From Neobacillus soli NBRC 102451 (GTDB lineage Bacteria > Bacillota > Bacilli > Bacillales > Cytobacillaceae), in NCBI RefSeq assembly GCF_001591665.1, contig NZ_BCVI01000003.1, positions 1 through 64,000 of the forward strand: a stretch of DNA of 64,000 bases. The letters are read 5' to 3'. The notes under the pieces were generated by a model. It was given only the letters and a program-made list of their open reading frames with translations, made no database searches and had not been told where the DNA came from. The translations under genes and the position numbers were made by a program. Positions 33,884 to 43,951 of the stretch are shown here, one piece after another; position 1 is the stretch's first letter; the number at the start of each line of letters is the position of its first letter.

Positions 33884-35509
33884 ATGAACGATGTAAAATG
33901 TGAATGCGGGCATGTGAATCCGCATGGGACCGTGTTATGTGAGGCCTGCGGCAAAGTACTGGACGAAAACGAAATTAATAATAAAGAACTTCTTGATATG
34001 CGCTATGAAGGAAGTGCCCGCCGCTCGCAGACATATAATAAAACCATTATTGATAAGATATGGAACTTTTTCTCATCTGTAAAGGTTGGTGTTTGGCTGA
34101 TTATCATTACCCTAATTGCTTCCACAATTGGAACAATTCTACCGCAGGAAATGTATATTAATCAGCCGCCAGACGTGTATTATGAACAGGAGTATGGCTG
34201 GTTTGGCAAACTTTACTACCAATTGGGTCTGCATGATTTGTATGGTTCATGGTGGTACTTACTGTTAATTGCTATGCTTGGCATTTCTCTGGTTATATGC
34301 AGTCTTGACAGGGTTGTACCTTTATATAAGGCTTTGAAAGCGCAAAGAGTAACAAGAAATGAAGGTTTTCTAAAGCGGCAGCGGGTTTTTGGAGTGAATG
34401 AGATTGCGTCTGAAAATGACCTTACGACCATTAAGAAGCAATTAAAGGATAGACGCTATCACGTTCGTGAAGAAAATGGCGATTTGCTGGCGGAAAAAGG
34501 TCGTTTTTCCCGATGGGGTCCATATGTAAACCATGTTGGTTTAATTATTTTCTTATTTGGCGGTATACTCCGCTTTATTCCAGGATTTTATGTAAATGAG
34601 AACCTATGGGTAAAGGAAGGCGAGACAGCTGCTGTTCCGGAAACGGGTGGTCAGTTCTATCTTCAAAACAACCAATTTATTCTCCAGCACTATGATAAAA
34701 ATAAAGATAAAACGTTTGAAAAAGCGATTGATCGGGCCGGGGCGGTCGTGAAAAATTATCAATCAAATGTAGTTCTTTATAAGCGGGAAAGCAATAACTT
34801 GCCCGGTGAAAAGCCAAAGCTTAAGAAAGTTACCGATTATAAGGTTCGAGTCAATCAACCGTTAACATTTGAAGGCTATTCAGTATTCCAAGCCTCTTTC
34901 AGGAATGAAATGAACGCGATGTCATTTTCGTTGACGAATAAAAAGACAAATCAATCGGCAGGCAACCTAAAAATTGACCTTCAAAATCCAAAGGGAAAGT
35001 ATGATCTTGGCAATGGATACTCGGTTGAAATACTTAACTATTTTCCAGACTTTGAATTTGCGAAAAGCGGGGAGCCAACGACGAAGTCACGAGTACCCAA
35101 CAATCCTGCCTTTGTCTTTCGGATGACTTCTCCCGAAAAGCCAAAAGGGGAAACGAGCTTTGTTGCCATTAAGCAGACGATAGAGCCGTTTGGGGATAAT
35201 ACGTATAAGATGGCTTTTAAGGGAGTTGATACAAAAAATGTTTCTGGATTTATTGTTCGCAAAGATTCATCATTATGGGCGATAATTTTAGGCGGAATCA
35301 TTTTTATGATTGGTGTCATCCAAGGGGCCTATTGGAACCATCGTAGAATTTGGGTGCAAAACAAAAACGGACAGGTTTGGCTTGCGGCTCATACGAACAA
35401 GAATTGGTATGGATTGAAATCAGAAATTGAAACTGTTCTCTTAGGTACAAAGTTTAGCATCCCAGAAGACCGGCTGCAGAAGGAAAATACGGATAAGGAG
35501 GACGTTTAG
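33884..35509 (+). CDS. resB: Cytochrome c biogenesis protein ResB
   Basis: A 541-residue membrane protein. It opens with a zinc-ribbon-like CECGHVNPHGTVLCEACG (residues 5-22). Helices at about residues 70-90, 125-145 and 210-230 are followed by a large outside domain and a last helix near residue 470. With ResC it forms the system II cytochrome c synthetase, which carries haem out and attaches it. Confidence 0.94.
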   Translation: MNDVKCECGHVNPHGTVLCEACGKVLDENEINNKELLDMRYEGSARRSQTYNKTIIDKIWNFFSSVKVGVWLIIITLIASTIGTILPQEMYINQPPDVYYEQEYGWFGKLYYQLGLHDLYGSWWYLLLIAMLGISLVICSLDRVVPLYKALKAQRVTRNEGFLKRQRVFGVNEIASENDLTTIKKQLKDRRYHVREENGDLLAEKGRFSRWGPYVNHVGLIIFLFGGILRFIPGFYVNENLWVKEGETAAVPETGGQFYLQNNQFILQHYDKNKDKTFEKAIDRAGAVVKNYQSNVVLYKRESNNLPGEKPKLKKVTDYKVRVNQPLTFEGYSVFQASFRNEMNAMSFSLTNKKTNQSAGNLKIDLQNPKGKYDLGNGYSVEILNYFPDFEFAKSGEPTTKSRVPNNPAFVFRMTSPEKPKGETSFVAIKQTIEPFGDNTYKMAFKGVDTKNVSGFIVRKDSSLWAIILGGIIFMIGVIQGAYWNHRRIWVQNKNGQVWLAAHTNKNWYGLKSEIETVLLGTKFSIPEDRLQKENTDKEDV

Positions 35510-36694
35510 TTGGCAACACTAAGTAGTAATTTATTGTTTATAGCTTTTATTTTATATTTAGTTGCAACCCTGTTTTATGGAGGGTCGATTAAGACGAAGA
35601 AGGAATCTAATGAAAAGAAAGGAACCAACAGGTGGGGGACGATTGCTGTAGTTTTAACAATTGTTGGTTTTATTTCGCAGCTGGGTTATTTTATCACCAG
35701 ATGGATTGCGGCTGGACATGCTCCCGTTAGTAATATGTTTGAGTTTACAACGTTTTTTGGAATGGCGCTTGTTGGTGCATTTATTGTTATTTATTTTATT
35801 TATCGAACAACATTACTTGGATTATTTACAATGCCTGTGGCCATCCTGGTTATTGCTTACGCAAGTATGTTTCCAAGGGATATTACGCCATTAATACCGG
35901 CATTGCAAAGCTATTGGCTCCATATTCATGTTACTACTGCCGCAATTGGGGAAGCCATCTTAGCGATTAGTTTTGCGGCAGGTTTAATTTATCTTGTGAA
36001 GGCGATTGATCAAACAAAATCGTCTAAACGAACCTTTTGGCTGGAAACGGTCATGTTTTCATTGGTTGCGGTACTTGGCTTTGTCATCGTGTCATCTGTA
36101 TTTTCCGCAGCTGGTTATCATGAGAAATTTAATTGGGCCGATAAACATGGCGCAGAAGCAGTAGTTGAATATACTATGCCGGCCCTAACCGGACCACACG
36201 CAGGGGAATTGCTAACAAAGGATGGATTTAAACCTCTGGTTGAAATGCCAGCATTCATTAATGCAAAAAAATTAAATACGGTTATTTGGTCGTTAATGGC
36301 GGGTCTTGTCCTATTCGGATTAATAAGATTAGTCTTAAGAAAACGGATCGCTGCTGCCCTTCAACCGCTGGTTAAAAACATAAAGCTCGACTTTGTTGAT
36401 GAGATTAGCTATCGATCTGTGTTAATAGGTTTCCCAGTTTTTACGCTGGGTGCACTTATTTTTGCGATGATTTGGGCGCAAATGGCATGGTCCAGGTTCT
36501 GGGGCTGGGACCCAAAGGAGGTTTGGGCTCTAATTACATGGTTATTCTACGCTGCATTTATGCACCTACGCTTGTCTAAAGGGTGGCATGGAGAAAAATC
36601 AGCGTGGCTTGCGGTAATTGGCTTTGTAATTATTATGTTTAACTTAGTTGCTGTAAACCTTGTTATTGCCGGCCTTCATTCTTATGCTGGGTAA
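35510..36694 (+). CDS. resC: Cytochrome c biogenesis protein ResC (CcsA)
   Basis: A 394-residue polytopic protein of the haem handling family. The tryptophan-rich WWD-type motif is [18 protein letters not shown] (around residues 328-345). Conserved histidines flank it. TTG start immediately after the resB stop with AAGGAGG upstream. A terminator follows; resDE have their own promoter region. Confidence 0.94.
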   Translation: MATLSSNLLFIAFILYLVATLFYGGSIKTKKESNEKKGTNRWGTIAVVLTIVGFISQLGYFITRWIAAGHAPVSNMFEFTTFFGMALVGAFIVIYFIYRTTLLGLFTMPVAILVIAYASMFPRDITPLIPALQSYWLHIHVTTAAIGEAILAISFAAGLIYLVKAIDQTKSSKRTFWLETVMFSLVAVLGFVIVSSVFSAAGYHEKFNWADKHGAEAVVEYTMPALTGPHAGELLTKDGFKPLVEMPAFINAKKLNTVIWSLMAGLVLFGLIRLVLRKRIAAALQPLVKNIKLDFVDEISYRSVLIGFPVFTLGALIFAMIWAQMAWSRFWGWDPKEVWALITWLFYAAFMHLRLSKGWHGEKSAWLAVIGFVIIMFNLVAVNLVIAGLHSYAG

Positions 36695-36726
36695 TCGTTT
36701 GAAATTGGTACAATAACCATTTATAT

Positions 36727-36760
36727 AGCCTTCACTTTCTTAAAAGTGGGGGCTTTTTAC
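36727..36760 (+). terminator. Terminator of resABC
   Basis: AGCC-TT-CACTTT pairs with AAAGTG-GG-GGCT (36727-36754; the centre pairs are G-U), followed by five T. Confidence 0.75.
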
Positions 36761-36895
36761 AAACAACAAAATAATCAATTATTTCATATTAAGTACATTG
36801 TCAAATTATTGACACTTTTTATAGGAGTAATTATCGCTAAAACATAGCAAAAAACGATACCATTTTGTACAATTAACTCCATGGGGGGATTAATA

Positions 36896-37612
36896 ATGGA
36901 AAAAGACGTGAAAATTTTAGTGGTAGATGATGAAGAAAGAATTCGTCGTTTATTAAAAATGTATTTAGAGCGTGAAGAATATAGTATTGATGAAGCTGAG
37001 GATGGAAATGAGGCTTTAACAAAAGCGTTTGCTAATGATTATGATGTCATTTTGCTCGACTTAATGATGCCTGGCAAGGATGGCATTGAGGTTTGTCGTG
37101 AACTAAGGGAGAAAAAGGCAACTCCTATAATCATGCTGACGGCGAAAGGCGAAGAAATCAATCGCGTTCAGGGCTTTGAAGTGGGTACAGATGACTATAT
37201 TGTTAAACCATTTAGCCCGCGTGAGGTTGTTCTGCGTGTTAAGGCACTATTAAGAAGATCATCGCAAACAAGTTATCTGCAAACGGAAACGACAACGAAG
37301 GATGTCATTGTTTTTCCACATTTAACGATTGACAATGATGCACATAGAGTTTCTGCTGATGGAAAAGAAGTTAGCTTAACACCAAAGGAATATGAATTGC
37401 TTTACTTCTTAGCAAAAGCCCCTGATAAGGTTTTCGATCGTGAACAGTTGCTAAAAGAAGTTTGGCATTATGAATTTTTCGGTGATTTGCGGACAGTTGA
37501 TACGCATGTAAAGCGACTCCGTGAAAAATTAAACAAGGTGTCTGAGCAGGCTGCAAGAATGATTGTAACTGTTTGGGGAGTAGGCTATAAATTTGAGGTA
37601 ATTAATGAATGA
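36896..37612 (+). CDS. resD: Response regulator ResD
   Basis: A 238-residue OmpR-family regulator. Receiver domain with acidic pocket VVDDEERIR, phospho-Asp in [16 protein letters not shown], Thr in MLTAKGEE and Lys in YIVKPFSP; winged helix from residue 138. It controls aerobic and anaerobic respiration genes. ATG at 36896 follows GGGGGG; the open frame begins five codons earlier. TTGTCA...TATAGG upstream could be its promoter, but the match is weak. Confidence 0.95.
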   Translation: MEKDVKILVVDDEERIRRLLKMYLEREEYSIDEAEDGNEALTKAFANDYDVILLDLMMPGKDGIEVCRELREKKATPIIMLTAKGEEINRVQGFEVGTDDYIVKPFSPREVVLRVKALLRRSSQTSYLQTETTTKDVIVFPHLTIDNDAHRVSADGKEVSLTPKEYELLYFLAKAPDKVFDREQLLKEVWHYEFFGDLRTVDTHVKRLREKLNKVSEQAARMIVTVWGVGYKFEVINE

Positions 37613-39387
37613 CCTTTTTACGAAGTGTAGTAGGAAAACTTTGGGTAACCATCCTTCTATTAGTATCATTTGTGCTGTTTATCTTAACAGTCATGCTTCT
37701 AGAGTTTTTCCAAAATAACAACATTCGTGAAACGAAAAATGAATTAACCAATACAGCAGAAAAAATTGCTCACGTTTTGGAAGAGCATCCGAATGATAAA
37801 TTACCACTTGGTTTAGAAATATCTTGGGAAATTATTGATGATGTCACCAAAGTGGTTATCGTTAAAAATGATCAGGAAATCTATTACTCTCCTAACACGG
37901 AGAACTCAAAGGAATTATCAATAAACGAAATTAAACATGATCAAGAATTATCACAAGTATTTCATAAAAATACATCCGTTGAGAAGGTTTTGAACCTCAC
38001 ATCCAAAAGCATTGGTAAAAATGCCAACTATTCGATTATTGGTGTACCATTACATCTTCCTGGTGAAAAAAATGGTGCCGTTTTTATTTATCAATCTTTG
38101 GAAGTTATGCAAAAGACATCCCATTCAACAACAAAATTTATCTTACTTGTTGCTGGTGTCGCCATTATCTTAACGACGATTTTTGCCTTCTTTTTGTCAA
38201 CGAGAATTACAGCGCCATTAAGAAAGATGAGGGAGGCAGCGTTTGAAGTTGCCAGGGGAAAATTCGATACGAAAGTCCCCATCCTAACTCATGATGAAAT
38301 TGGAGAGTTAGCAACTGCTTTTAATCAGATGGGCAGGCAATTAAAATTTAATATGAACGCACTCAGCCAGGAAAAAGAGCAGCTTGCTAGTATCTTAAGT
38401 AGTATGGCCGACGGTGTGATCACCTTTAATCGGGATGGAACGATTCTGATTACCAATCCTCCTGCAGACCGTTTTCTTCAGTATTGGTATTATGAAAAGG
38501 ATGATGTTAGTTCTGATTCTGAGGCAATTCCTTCACAGGTAATGGACCTTTTTCAGCAAGCTGTTGATACAGAAAAAGAACAAATTGGGGAAATTTCACT
38601 CCAAGGACGTCATTGGGTTATCCTAGTTAGCCCGCTATATAGTAACCAATTTATCCGTGGAGCAGTCGCCGTTTTAAGGGATATGACTGAAGAAAGACAA
38701 TTAGATAAAATGAGAAAAGACTTTATTGCCAATGTTTCACATGAACTAAGAACGCCTATTTCGATGTTGCAGGGCTATAGCGAGGCGATTGTTGATGATA
38801 TTGCAGAGTCACAAGAAGAGAAAAAGGAAATGGCAAAGGTCATTTATGATGAATCATTGCGAATGGGAAGGCTTGTCAATGAGCTCCTTGACCTTGCCCG
38901 AATGGAAGCAGGGCATCTTCAATTAACCATGGAGGATGAAAATCTATCATCATTTATTAATAGAATTATCCATAAGTTTCAAGGTTTAGCTAAGGATAAT
39001 GACATTCAATTGTATGCAGAAATTGAGAATGGGTTGACATCTATTTCCTTTGATCCTGATAGAATCGAACAAGTCCTTACCAACTTAATTGATAACGGCA
39101 TTAGGCATACGCCAAAAGGCGGTGTTGTTAAGTTAAGTGTGACTTCAGAAGACAAAGGCATTTTGATTGAAGTAAAGGATTCAGGCTCCGGTATTCCTGA
39201 AGAAGATTTACCTTTCGTTTTTGAACGCTTTTATAAGGCGGATAAAGCCCGAACAAGAGGCAGAGCTGGGACGGGACTTGGACTAGCAATTGTAAAAAAT
39301 ATTATTGATGCACATCGGGGACATATTTCTGTTCAGAGTAAAATAGGTCAAGGAACGACATTTTCCTTCCTGCTGCCTCGAAAATAG
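37609..39387 (+). CDS. resE: Sensor histidine kinase ResE
   Basis: A 592-residue kinase. Membrane helices at residues 10-30 and about 175-198 enclose an extracellular domain; then HAMP ([15 protein letters not shown]), a PAS domain, HisKA with [19 protein letters not shown], and ATPase with [24 protein letters not shown] and GTGLGLAIV. Overlaps resD by four bases. Partner kinase for ResD. Confidence 0.95.
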   Translation: MTFLRSVVGKLWVTILLLVSFVLFILTVMLLEFFQNNNIRETKNELTNTAEKIAHVLEEHPNDKLPLGLEISWEIIDDVTKVVIVKNDQEIYYSPNTENSKELSINEIKHDQELSQVFHKNTSVEKVLNLTSKSIGKNANYSIIGVPLHLPGEKNGAVFIYQSLEVMQKTSHSTTKFILLVAGVAIILTTIFAFFLSTRITAPLRKMREAAFEVARGKFDTKVPILTHDEIGELATAFNQMGRQLKFNMNALSQEKEQLASILSSMADGVITFNRDGTILITNPPADRFLQYWYYEKDDVSSDSEAIPSQVMDLFQQAVDTEKEQIGEISLQGRHWVILVSPLYSNQFIRGAVAVLRDMTEERQLDKMRKDFIANVSHELRTPISMLQGYSEAIVDDIAESQEEKKEMAKVIYDESLRMGRLVNELLDLARMEAGHLQLTMEDENLSSFINRIIHKFQGLAKDNDIQLYAEIENGLTSISFDPDRIEQVLTNLIDNGIRHTPKGGVVKLSVTSEDKGILIEVKDSGSGIPEEDLPFVFERFYKADKARTRGRAGTGLGLAIVKNIIDAHRGHISVQSKIGQGTTFSFLLPRK

Positions 39388-39442
39388 GAAAATGAACATG
39401 TATTTTGCCGATTGTTCTTGATTCACGGGGAACATTTCAAAG

Positions 39443-39469
39443 TGGAAGCGCCTTAGCGCTGAGCTAGAA
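39443..39469 (+). repeat. Short relative of the dispersed repeat
   Basis: TGGAAGCGCCTTAGCGCT followed by GAGCTAGA resembles the two ends of the 7637-7788 element joined (GGAAGCGCC and AGCGCTGGAGCTAGA). It lies between resE and its terminator. Confidence 0.6.
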
Positions 39470-39480
39470 GGTTTTATATG

Positions 39481-39509
39481 CCCATCCGCAATGTGGATGG
39501 GTCTTTTCC
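39481..39509 (+). terminator. Terminator after resE
   Basis: CCCATCC (39481-39487) pairs with GGATGGG (39495-39501), followed by TCTTTTCC. Confidence 0.75.
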
Positions 39510-39592
39510 TATTGTTCTATATGTAGTAATACTTGAGATCCCTTCCATTAAATCCCTTCCTTTTTGTCAGAAAAAGGTCTATATTTATAAAG

Positions 39593-39619
39593 TGTAACCT
39601 TTTATACATAGAAACCGAC
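39593..39619 (+). promoter_or_regulatory. SigX autoregulatory promoter
   Basis: TGTAAC (39593-39598) and CGAC (39616-39619) with exactly 17 bases between match the SigX consensus. It stands 29 bases before the sigX start, so sigX transcribes itself. Confidence 0.85.
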
Positions 39620-39647
39620 TAATATTTATGAACGGGGAGGGGAATGG

Positions 39648-40199
39648 ATGGACTCCGTTTTCGATGAGTTATATCAAAAATATCATCATGACGTTTTTCA
39701 ATTTTTATTTTATATGGTCAGAAACAAAGAACATGCCGAGGATCTTGTCCAAGAAGTCTATATAAGGGTATTTAAATCGTATCATCGTTTTGAAGGAAAA
39801 AGCAGTGAGAAAACATGGCTGTTTTCCATTGCAAGAAATGTTGCCATCGACTTTTTCCGCAAACAAAAGGGCTGGAAGGAAAGATTACTGGAGAAATTTG
39901 ATTGGTCAACAAATCAAGTTATGGATGAGTATCCAATACCAGAAGAGATTACCGTTCAAAAAGAAGAAATCAAATGGGTTTACAAATGTCTTGAATTTTG
40001 CACAATCGATCAACGAGCAGTGGTTATATTACGCTATTTACAGGATTTATCGATTGCAGAAACTGCCCAGGCGTTGGGATGGACAGAAAGTAAGGTTAAA
40101 ACAACACAGCACCGTTCCTTAAAGGTTTTGAAGAAGCAGATGGAAATGTTTTATGAAAAGGAGGAATTTATTAGTGAAAAAGTCGGAGTGGAGCGATAG
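39648..40199 (+). CDS. sigX: ECF sigma factor SigX
   Basis: A 183-residue extracytoplasmic function sigma factor. Region 2 includes HAEDLVQEVYIRVFKSY and KTWLFSIARNVAIDFFRKQ; region 4 includes QDLSIAETAQALGWTESKVKT. SigX controls genes that change surface charge and lipid content, giving resistance to cationic peptides. GGGGAGGGG precedes ATG. It follows resE and overlaps its anti-sigma gene. Confidence 0.94.
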   Translation: MDSVFDELYQKYHHDVFQFLFYMVRNKEHAEDLVQEVYIRVFKSYHRFEGKSSEKTWLFSIARNVAIDFFRKQKGWKERLLEKFDWSTNQVMDEYPIPEEITVQKEEIKWVYKCLEFCTIDQRAVVILRYLQDLSIAETAQALGWTESKVKTTQHRSLKVLKKQMEMFYEKEEFISEKVGVER

Positions 40200-41382
40200 A
40201 GAGATCGAAGAACTATTAATGCAAATGCCCAAAATACAAGATCATCGCGATCCTCGTGACATTTACCAAAATCTTTCTCTTAAAAAGCGCAAAATGAAGT
40301 CATGGCTGTTACCTGGTTTAGCAGCTGCAGCAGCAGTACTCCTTTTTTTCATCTTAGTTCCTAAATTAATGAATGGATCAAATTTCTCATATGATCAGGC
40401 ACAAGAGGAAAAATCAACGATGAACAAGGATATGAGCCTTGCTGACAATAAAATTGATTCAACGATTGCTCTTGATAAAGATAATGCATCCTCAACGAAC
40501 AGGGAATTTTCAGGAACAGCTAAAAAAGCAGAGCTGATGAGTACGAATAGCATAAAAACAGCGCTTTATGAAGAGGAAGCAGGGGAAGGAACCGTGTTAA
40601 CCTATTGGATTCCCGATCCGCAAGCTCAAATCCTCATACCGGTCTCAATCGTCGTAACAGGTATGAAAGATAAATCATGGCTAACTTTATTTAATGAAAA
40701 TATGGCGAACTTAAAGGAAGAGGACTGGGGATTAAGTGACTTCTACCCGCTCAAACTAAAGATGAAGCTAGCTATAAAAATGAAAAATAATAATAGCATC
40801 ACAGTTGACGTTCCTAAGGACCATCCGTACGGACAAGGGTCAGCCATGGAAACATCCCTTATTAATGTACTAAATAAGGATATTTCATCCAATAGCAAAA
40901 TTAAAAAGATCAGGTTTTTAACAGATGGTGTCCCGGGAATTGAACTGGGTAACTATGGAAAGAAGAATGAGATTGAAATTATTCGGGAAAAAAATCACGC
41001 CTTTTTCTTTTACTATCCAGATAGCAGCAATCAACCGTTCATAACACCATCATTAGATAGTTATAACAATATTAAAACTGCTTTAGAGGCAATGAAGACC
41101 GATCAACCCGAATTAGGTTTAAAAAGTTCTCTCGGGTCAACGCTGCCAATCCATAATGTATCCATTGCAGGGAAAACACTTTATGTAACAATAAAGGATA
41201 ATGCGAACCTGAAAAATGATCAACATACATTATCTTCATACGAGGCATTGTTGTTAACGGCTAAAGATTTCGGTTTAGAAAAGGTCTTCATTAAGAATTC
41301 ATCTTTAACAAACATTGGTCCATTTGATTTATCAAAAGAGAACAAGGTACCGCGAGCTCCAAACCTGCGTACAATCCAATAA
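40174..41382 (+). CDS. rsiX: Anti-sigma X factor RsiX
   Basis: A 402-residue protein, a little longer than B. subtilis RsiX (about 368). The N-terminal about 45 residues bind SigX, one helix at about residues 48-65 crosses the membrane, and the rest is outside. The first extracellular part has a Ser/Thr/Lys-rich linker. GTG at 40174 is nine bases after AAGGAGG and gives KKSEWSDREIEELL, the family N-terminus; ATG at 40153 overlaps the ribosome binding site. It overlaps the end of sigX by 26 bases. Confidence 0.9.
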   Translation: MKKSEWSDREIEELLMQMPKIQDHRDPRDIYQNLSLKKRKMKSWLLPGLAAAAAVLLFFILVPKLMNGSNFSYDQAQEEKSTMNKDMSLADNKIDSTIALDKDNASSTNREFSGTAKKAELMSTNSIKTALYEEEAGEGTVLTYWIPDPQAQILIPVSIVVTGMKDKSWLTLFNENMANLKEEDWGLSDFYPLKLKMKLAIKMKNNNSITVDVPKDHPYGQGSAMETSLINVLNKDISSNSKIKKIRFLTDGVPGIELGNYGKKNEIEIIREKNHAFFFYYPDSSNQPFITPSLDSYNNIKTALEAMKTDQPELGLKSSLGSTLPIHNVSIAGKTLYVTIKDNANLKNDQHTLSSYEALLLTAKDFGLEKVFIKNSSLTNIGPFDLSKENKVPRAPNLRTIQ

Positions 41383-41391
41383 ATATTTTCC

Positions 41392-41420
41392 ATCAACCCC
41401 ATAAAGGTTGATTTTTTTTG
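41392..41420 (+). terminator. Terminator of sigX-rsiX
   Basis: ATCAACC (41392-41398) pairs with GGTTGAT (41406-41412), followed by T residues. Confidence 0.85.
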
Positions 41421-41551
41421 AATAAAATTCCGGAAGTCTCCAAATTATAACAAGTATGCTCTGTCCGTTCCTCAAATACGATAGGTTCTAAACGTAAGGA
41501 AATGAACATATGGTGTGGATGAGAGGACAAGAATTAAGGAGGAAAGTAAAA

Positions 41552-42307
41552 ATGCGAGACTACATAAAAAGGGTATTAATCGCCCTAATTATGGCGCTAT
41601 GTGTCAGTTTATTATTTTTAGGAGGAAAACATTCGGAAGCAGCGAGTATGCCTGATACAAAAGGAATGAAGGGAGAGACGCACTGGATTTGGCCATCAGA
41701 CGGCGTCATTTCTGATACATATGGAACGAGGCATGGAAAACATAAAGGCATCGATATTGCGGGAAAATCGAACACCGCTATTCTTGCAGTAGATAATGGC
41801 ATAGTGGTGAAATCTTATTTTTCTAATACATACGGTAATGTAGTGTTCATAAAACATCCAAGTAATTTTGTCACCGTCTACGCCCATTTAAACAAGCGAA
41901 CAGTTGCAGAAGGTCAAACGGTAAAGCAGGGAGATGTAATAGGGAGAATGGGGAGAACAGGACAAGCCACCGGTACCCATCTCCATTTTGAAACCCACCA
42001 AATAGAGTGGAGATATGATAAAAAATATGCAATGGACCCGGAAAAGCTGCTGGGAGGTACCAGTGTGGGCGAAGCTGTAGAAGGTGGAGTCGCAGGAATT
42101 GTAAACGAGGTTCTAGAAGCAAGTTCGCATTTTCATCCACAAAATGTGGACGAAACAAAGGAATTAAAAAACCAATACACCGTTAAAAAAGGTGACACCT
42201 TGTACTCCATTTCAAAGAAAAAAAATATTTCGGTAACTAGAATTAAAGAAATTAATCATCTGCCAACGGATCTTATTAAACCCAAACAAATTTTAATTGT
42301 TCAATAA
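41552..42307 (+). CDS. Secreted M23 peptidase-like protein with C-terminal LysM
   Basis: A 251-residue exported protein. Signal peptide residues 1-30 (hydrophobic core LIALIMALCVSLLFL). The LytM/M23 domain has zinc ligands in GKHKGIDIAG (His-x3-Asp) and the THLHFETH motif around residues 150-157, so it is probably an active peptidoglycan endopeptidase. A LysM wall-binding domain closes the protein (YTVKKGDTLYSISKKKN, then IKEINHL). AAGGAGG precedes ATG at 41552. It stands alone between rsiX and the FMN riboswitch. No SigX-type promoter was found in front of it. Confidence 0.88.
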   Translation: MRDYIKRVLIALIMALCVSLLFLGGKHSEAASMPDTKGMKGETHWIWPSDGVISDTYGTRHGKHKGIDIAGKSNTAILAVDNGIVVKSYFSNTYGNVVFIKHPSNFVTVYAHLNKRTVAEGQTVKQGDVIGRMGRTGQATGTHLHFETHQIEWRYDKKYAMDPEKLLGGTSVGEAVEGGVAGIVNEVLEASSHFHPQNVDETKELKNQYTVKKGDTLYSISKKKNISVTRIKEINHLPTDLIKPKQILIVQ

Positions 42308-42401
42308 GTGCTTATTACCCGTGGACCAAGCGTCTGCGGGTTTTGTATGGGCGCTAATTTGAAAAGGAAATTACAAAAAATGCAGAATAGAATCATTACA
42401 C

Positions 42402-42430
42402 TTAACAAACAGATCTTTTTCAAGTATAAT
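42402..42430 (+). promoter_or_regulatory. Promoter of the ribU riboswitch transcript
   Basis: TTAACA (42402-42407) and TATAAT (42425-42430) with 17 bases between; the riboswitch aptamer begins 25 bases later. Confidence 0.75.
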
Positions 42431-42454
42431 AAAGTTGTAATTTAATATCGATCT

Positions 42455-42582
42455 ATCTTCGGGGCAGGGTGAAATTCCCGATCGGCGGTAATGAGTCTTA
42501 ACTCTTAAGCCCGCGAGCCTTTTTTAAGGCAGGATTTGGTGTGATTCCAAAGCCGACAGTATAGTCTGGATGGGAGAAGATG
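42455..42582 (+). ncRNA. FMN riboswitch (RFN element)
   Basis: The conserved RFN order is visible: ATCTTCGGGGCAGGGTGAAA, TTCCCGATCGGCGGTA, AGCCCGCGAGCC, GGCAGGATTTGGTGTGATTC, CAAAGCCGACAGTATAGTC and TGGATGGGAGAAGAT closing the basal stem with ATCTTC. FMN binding should favour the terminator at 42645-42682 and shut off ribU. It is placed before a riboflavin transporter gene. Confidence 0.96.
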
Positions 42583-42644
42583 GAGGTTCTGCAGACGTTC
42601 AAAAAATCTCGATTTAATGAACGTTTATTAAGCGTGCCTTTGTG

Positions 42645-42682
42645 AACTCCCTCAAGTAAATTTCTTGGGGGAGTTTTGTTTA
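42645..42682 (+). terminator. Riboswitch-controlled terminator before ribU
   Basis: AACTCCCTCAAG (42645-42656) pairs with CTTGGGGGAGTT (42664-42675) over 11 Watson-Crick positions and one mismatch, followed by TTGTTT. It lies between aptamer and ribU, as expected for an expression platform. Confidence 0.85.
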
Positions 42683-42746
42683 CATGGTTCGTCTGTTTGC
42701 TGAACCTCTCTTCCTAACTTGATGGATCAAAAAAGGAGAGAGGAAA

Positions 42747-43331
42747 ATGAAGAACACCAAGAATACAAAGAACACGAGGGTAAAGGCATATGTTTCAATT
42801 GGAATGCTGAGCAGTATCGCCTATCTTTTAATGCTTTTAAACTTTCCATTACCGCCATTCCAAGGTTTCTTATTAATCGATTTCAGCGATATCCCCGCAT
42901 TGATTGCAGCGTTACTCTTTGGACCGATTGCAGGAATATTAGTTGAGTTTTTCAAAAATGTTCTAAATTATATTGCGACTGGGAGTCAAACAGGGATTCC
43001 AGTAGGTCATATTGCTAATTTTCTGGCGGGTATTCTGTTTATCTTGCCGACGTATTATGTATACAATAAAATAAAGACGAGAAAGGGCATGACACTTGCG
43101 TTAATACTTGGCACAAGCACAATGGCGGTTATAATGAGTGTATTAAATTACTTTTTTATACTCCCTGCCTATACGGCCCTCTTGCATTATCCTGATCTGC
43201 GTAACTATGTGGTACCTGGAATCCTGCCTTTCAATATCATTAAAGGCGTTGTTATGTCTTTCGTTTTTATGTTACTGTTCACCCGGATGCAGGCATGGAT
43301 TAATAAATATACAACAATAAAAAGTGCTTAA
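42747..43331 (+). CDS. ribU: Riboflavin transporter RibU (ECF S component)
   Basis: A 194-residue membrane protein with about six helices. PLPPFQGFLLIDFSDIPALI (residues 36-55) and GPIAGILVEFFKNVLNYI are typical of RibU/FmnP. It binds riboflavin at high affinity and works with the shared ECF energising module, which is not in this window. AAAGGAGAGAGG precedes ATG. Control by the FMN riboswitch confirms the assignment. Confidence 0.94.
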   Translation: MKNTKNTKNTRVKAYVSIGMLSSIAYLLMLLNFPLPPFQGFLLIDFSDIPALIAALLFGPIAGILVEFFKNVLNYIATGSQTGIPVGHIANFLAGILFILPTYYVYNKIKTRKGMTLALILGTSTMAVIMSVLNYFFILPAYTALLHYPDLRNYVVPGILPFNIIKGVVMSFVFMLLFTRMQAWINKYTTIKSA

Positions 43332-43337
43332 TAAGTA

Positions 43338-43367
43338 AAGCAACAGGGAATCTCCTGTTGCTTTTTT
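43338..43367 (+). terminator. Terminator of ribU
   Basis: GCAACAGG (43340-43347) pairs with CCTGTTGC (43354-43361), followed by six T. Confidence 0.85.
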
Positions 43368-43370
43368 GAT

Positions 43371-43406
43371 AAAAAAATGAAAAACCCTTACCAAAAAAGG
43401 CAAGGG
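43371..43406 (-). terminator. Terminator of fer
   Basis: On the minus strand CCCTTGCC and GGTAAGGG form a stem (43385-43406, one mismatch or G-U) followed by a long T-rich tail. Confidence 0.75.
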
Positions 43407-43440
43407 CTAGTAGCTTAACAATTACTTATTACAAAACGGA

Positions 43441-43725
<285 letters not shown>

Positions 43726-43951
43726 CTAACTCATTCTCCACTATAAAAATGGAAACGCATTACTCATATCTATTGTAAAACTGTATCGGCAACTTTTCAA
43801 TAGAAAAATGCTTTTAAAACCACGGTTGTTGATTTGATTTTTTTAAACCTTCACATCTTTTGTCAACAAGAATCTCCATTTCATGTTAAAATGAAAAAAG
43901 AAAATACGAATATTTTGTCGAAATAATGAAAGTGATGCAGGGGGGGCCTGA

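Noticed and set aside
43916..43922. Perfect TGTCGAA Spo0A-box sequence before ypbB
   Set aside because: Seven bases occur by chance about once in the intergenic DNA of this window, and no SigH or other sporulation promoter accompanies it.
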